NCBI RefSeq assembly: GCF_001747105.1
Contig: NZ_MDGQ01000005.1
Span: forward strand, 2,356,001 to 2,420,000
Direction: 5' to 3'
From: Roseivirga misakiensis
GTDB lineage: Bacteria > Bacteroidota > Bacteroidia > Cytophagales > Cyclobacteriaceae
Length of the DNA: 64,000 bases
Position 1 is the stretch's first letter. Each line of letters opens with the position of its first letter. The notes below the pieces were generated by a model. It made no database searches, had not been told where the DNA came from, and saw nothing but the letters and a program-made list of their open reading frames with translations. Positions 62,768-64,000 of this stretch are shown piece after piece. The translations under genes were made by a program, and so were the position numbers.

Positions 62768-63430
62768 TTATCCTCCTACTGATGATGGTTCTGCAATCGA
62801 GATAGCTTTCGGGATACCCGCTCTAGCTCTATCATATAGTTCTTTCTGGCGAGGATCGTTTCTGTTTAACTTTCTGAATTCCTCATCAGTCAAACCAACT
62901 CTTTCACCATAAATTCTATTGTAAGCCGCGTTGAGCTCATCCAATATGCTAATGAATATTGCATAGCTACTTCCACGGTCAGCTTTCAATGAAATAATTG
63001 CACTGCTCGGACCATCAGATGACTCATCTGATCCTAAGCTTCTAGCAATATAAGATTTCATTGCACCTGGTAAAGATTCGTAAACTTCTCTGTCACTCAC
63101 CTTAGCTTTACCTTTTTTGGTATCACTCGGCTTTCCAAAGTTGAGCACGAAATCATAAACCATTGTTCTTATCTGCGTAACATCGTCTAACGGTTCGTTT
63201 TCAACAAGCAACTGGTCTTCTGAGTTAATCTGTATTTTAAACAGGTTTCTCTCTTGCTGCTTGATTTCGATTGGTTCATCTTCCTCTTGTTTTGGTGGAA
63301 GAAGAAGTGTTAGTCCTTTGTTAGTGGCAATCTGGGTTGTTACAAGGAAGAAAATCAATAGTAAGAATGCAATATCGGCCATAGAGCCTGCATTTACTTC
63401 CTGACTTCCCTTGTCTTTACTTCTTGCCAT
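62768..63430 (-). CDS. exbD: ExbD/TolR-type biopolymer transport protein (long copy)
   Basis: A 220-residue ExbD with one TM (about 17-37; SMADIAFLLLIFFLVTT, with the conserved Asp). The periplasmic domain is longer than usual, with a Lys/Gly insertion (KPSDTKKGKAKVSDRE) and a C-terminal tail with Arg-Lys-rich segments. Two different ExbD proteins after one ExbB are typical in Bacteroidota. Five bases separate it from the preceding small membrane protein gene. Confidence 0.88.
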   Translation of the reverse strand: MARSKDKGSQEVNAGSMADIAFLLLIFFLVTTQIATNKGLTLLLPPKQEEDEPIEIKQQERNLFKIQINSEDQLLVENEPLDDVTQIRTMVYDFVLNFGKPSDTKKGKAKVSDREVYESLPGAMKSYIARSLGSDESSDGPSSAIISLKADRGSSYAIFISILDELNAAYNRIYGERVGLTDEEFRKLNRNDPRQKELYDRARAGIPKAISIAEPSSVGG

Positions 63431-63435
63431 AATAA

Positions 63436-63798
63436 TTATCTAATTATTCTTGATACCGATGAGTAAATTAAACCTACAACAGCGATCACAACTAGGATTA
63501 AAGTAGTTGTCATAGCACCGCCGACAAGTTTGTAAATATTACCAGCACCGTCACTAGTAGGGTCTATTTTAGACGCCTCCAATGCTTTTGCGGTAGAAGC
63601 TCCAAACTCAGTTGGCGCCATTGAATAACCAATTAGGAATACAATTGCTAAAAGGCCAATTCCTGCTGCTCCTTTAACGAGCGTTTTCGGATTGCTAATG
63701 GCATTAACAATGTTCATCCCAATAGCAGCTACGATAGCTACTAAGATCAAAACCATTGATCCATACAATCCAATATCTATCCATTGTTCCTGACTCAT
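63436..63798 (-). CDS. Small membrane protein between exbB and exbD
   Basis: A 120-residue protein with three TM helices (about 12-32, 42-60 and 93-115) and a periplasmic or cytosolic loop EFGASTAKALEASKIDPTSDGAG. I recognise its place: Bacteroidota often have a protein of this type between the proton-channel gene and the exbD pair, but no function is known to me. Gaps of five and 27 bases to its neighbours indicate the same operon. Confidence 0.75.
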   Translation of the reverse strand: MSQEQWIDIGLYGSMVLILVAIVAAIGMNIVNAISNPKTLVKGAAGIGLLAIVFLIGYSMAPTEFGASTAKALEASKIDPTSDGAGNIYKLVGGAMTTTLILVVIAVVGLIYSSVSRIIR

Positions 63799-63825
63799 AA
63801 TTTATCTTTTTAGAGTTAACAATGA

Positions 63826-64000
63826 TTACTTAGTCAGCTTGTGCTTAACTAAAAGGTCTACTAAAGAAATAGATGCATCTTCCATTGAGTTCACAATAGA
63901 GTCAATTTTAGATACACAGTAGTTATAGAATAACTGAAGAATGATCGCTACAATTAGACCAGCAACCGTAGTCAAAAGTGCTACTTTAATACCACCTGCT
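63826..64000 (-). CDS. exbB: MotA/TolQ/ExbB proton channel protein, C-terminal part (cut by window end)
   Basis: The last 57 residues of a channel subunit; the frame runs off the window. GGIKVALLTTVAGLIVAIILQLFYNY is the final TM helix with the conserved Thr-Thr-x-x-Gly, cited in part as LLTTVAGLIVAI. A basic tail ends at HKLTK. It lies upstream of the 120-residue protein and both ExbD genes. Confidence 0.85.
   Translation of the reverse strand, partial: AGGIKVALLTTVAGLIVAIILQLFYNYCVSKIDSIVNSMEDASISLVDLLVKHKLTK

Noticed and set aside
1-64000. CRISPR arrays, insertion sequences, prophage or integrase genes
   Set aside because: Looked for on both strands; no spaced direct repeats, transposase or integrase motifs were seen.

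Overview
The window looks like chromosomal DNA of a free-living, aerobic member of the Bacteroidota, probably a marine Cytophagales bacterium of the Roseivirga/Fulvivirga kind (an inference from gene content, not a species call). Supporting signs are an alternative complex III (ActABCDEF) joined to an aa3-type cytochrome oxidase, a long IspG with an inserted domain, a fused E1 alpha/beta dehydrogenase, SusE-like and type IX-secreted proteins, Bacteroidota-type promoters (TTTG-N19-TAnnTTTG) and a low-to-moderate GC content. No CRISPR array, insertion sequence, prophage or rRNA operon was seen.

Layout. 1-3.5 kb: the tail of a Rieske oxygenase, a lipoprotein, a MmcQ/YjbR protein, a small membrane protein and ispG. 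3.5-4.7 kb: an AT-rich patch with a decayed gene fragment and an outer-membrane barrel protein. 4.7-8 kb: an SDR, an MlaE/MlaF lipid ABC transporter pair and an exported rhodanese. 8.1-15.3 kb: a 1153-residue outer-membrane beta-barrel protein whose start overlaps the end of a 1227-residue NtrY-like sensor kinase gene. 15.3-32.3 kb: the respiratory block. From one recognisable promoter at 32.25 kb run actABCDEF, coxB, coxA, ctaA, ctaB, two subunit III genes and a subunit IV gene, ending at a terminator at 17.1 kb. After it come assembly-type genes: an SCO-like protein without copper ligands, DUF420, a small CAMC membrane protein and DUF983.

32.6-38.6 kb: tRNA-Cys, rpsA, an HNH protein, an NlpC/P60 protein, smpB, a thioesterase, a coiled-coil protein and tsaD, all on the minus strand. 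38.6-47 kb, plus strand: tamB (TTG start sharing a base with the tsaD start), a photolyase, DUF2279, RNase P RNA and a sigma-54 response regulator that lacks a DNA-binding domain. 47-56.3 kb: a 45-residue lipoprotein missed by length filters, a LuxE-like protein, a lipoprotein, fused E1, alanine dehydrogenase, an SDR, an AlkB-type monooxygenase, a small HsdR-N-like protein and AMP nucleosidase. 56.3-62.2 kb: a starch-use locus (GH13 amylase with a type IX sorting domain, a SusE-like lipoprotein, a LacI-type operator) and an UMF1-type MFS permease. 62.3-64 kb: an ExbB/ExbD-type energising complex cut by the window edge.

How it fits together. The act-cox block passes electrons from menaquinol through alternative complex III to an aa3 oxidase, and the ctaA/ctaB products make its heme A. 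The orphan NtrY-like kinase and the orphan sigma-54 regulator are plausible partners. The amylase and SusE-like lipoprotein probably bind and cut starch at the cell surface. No single new system dominates. The most unusual items are the copper-ligand-free SCO protein beside a small CAMC protein, the regulator without DNA-binding domain, and the kinase/beta-barrel gene pair.
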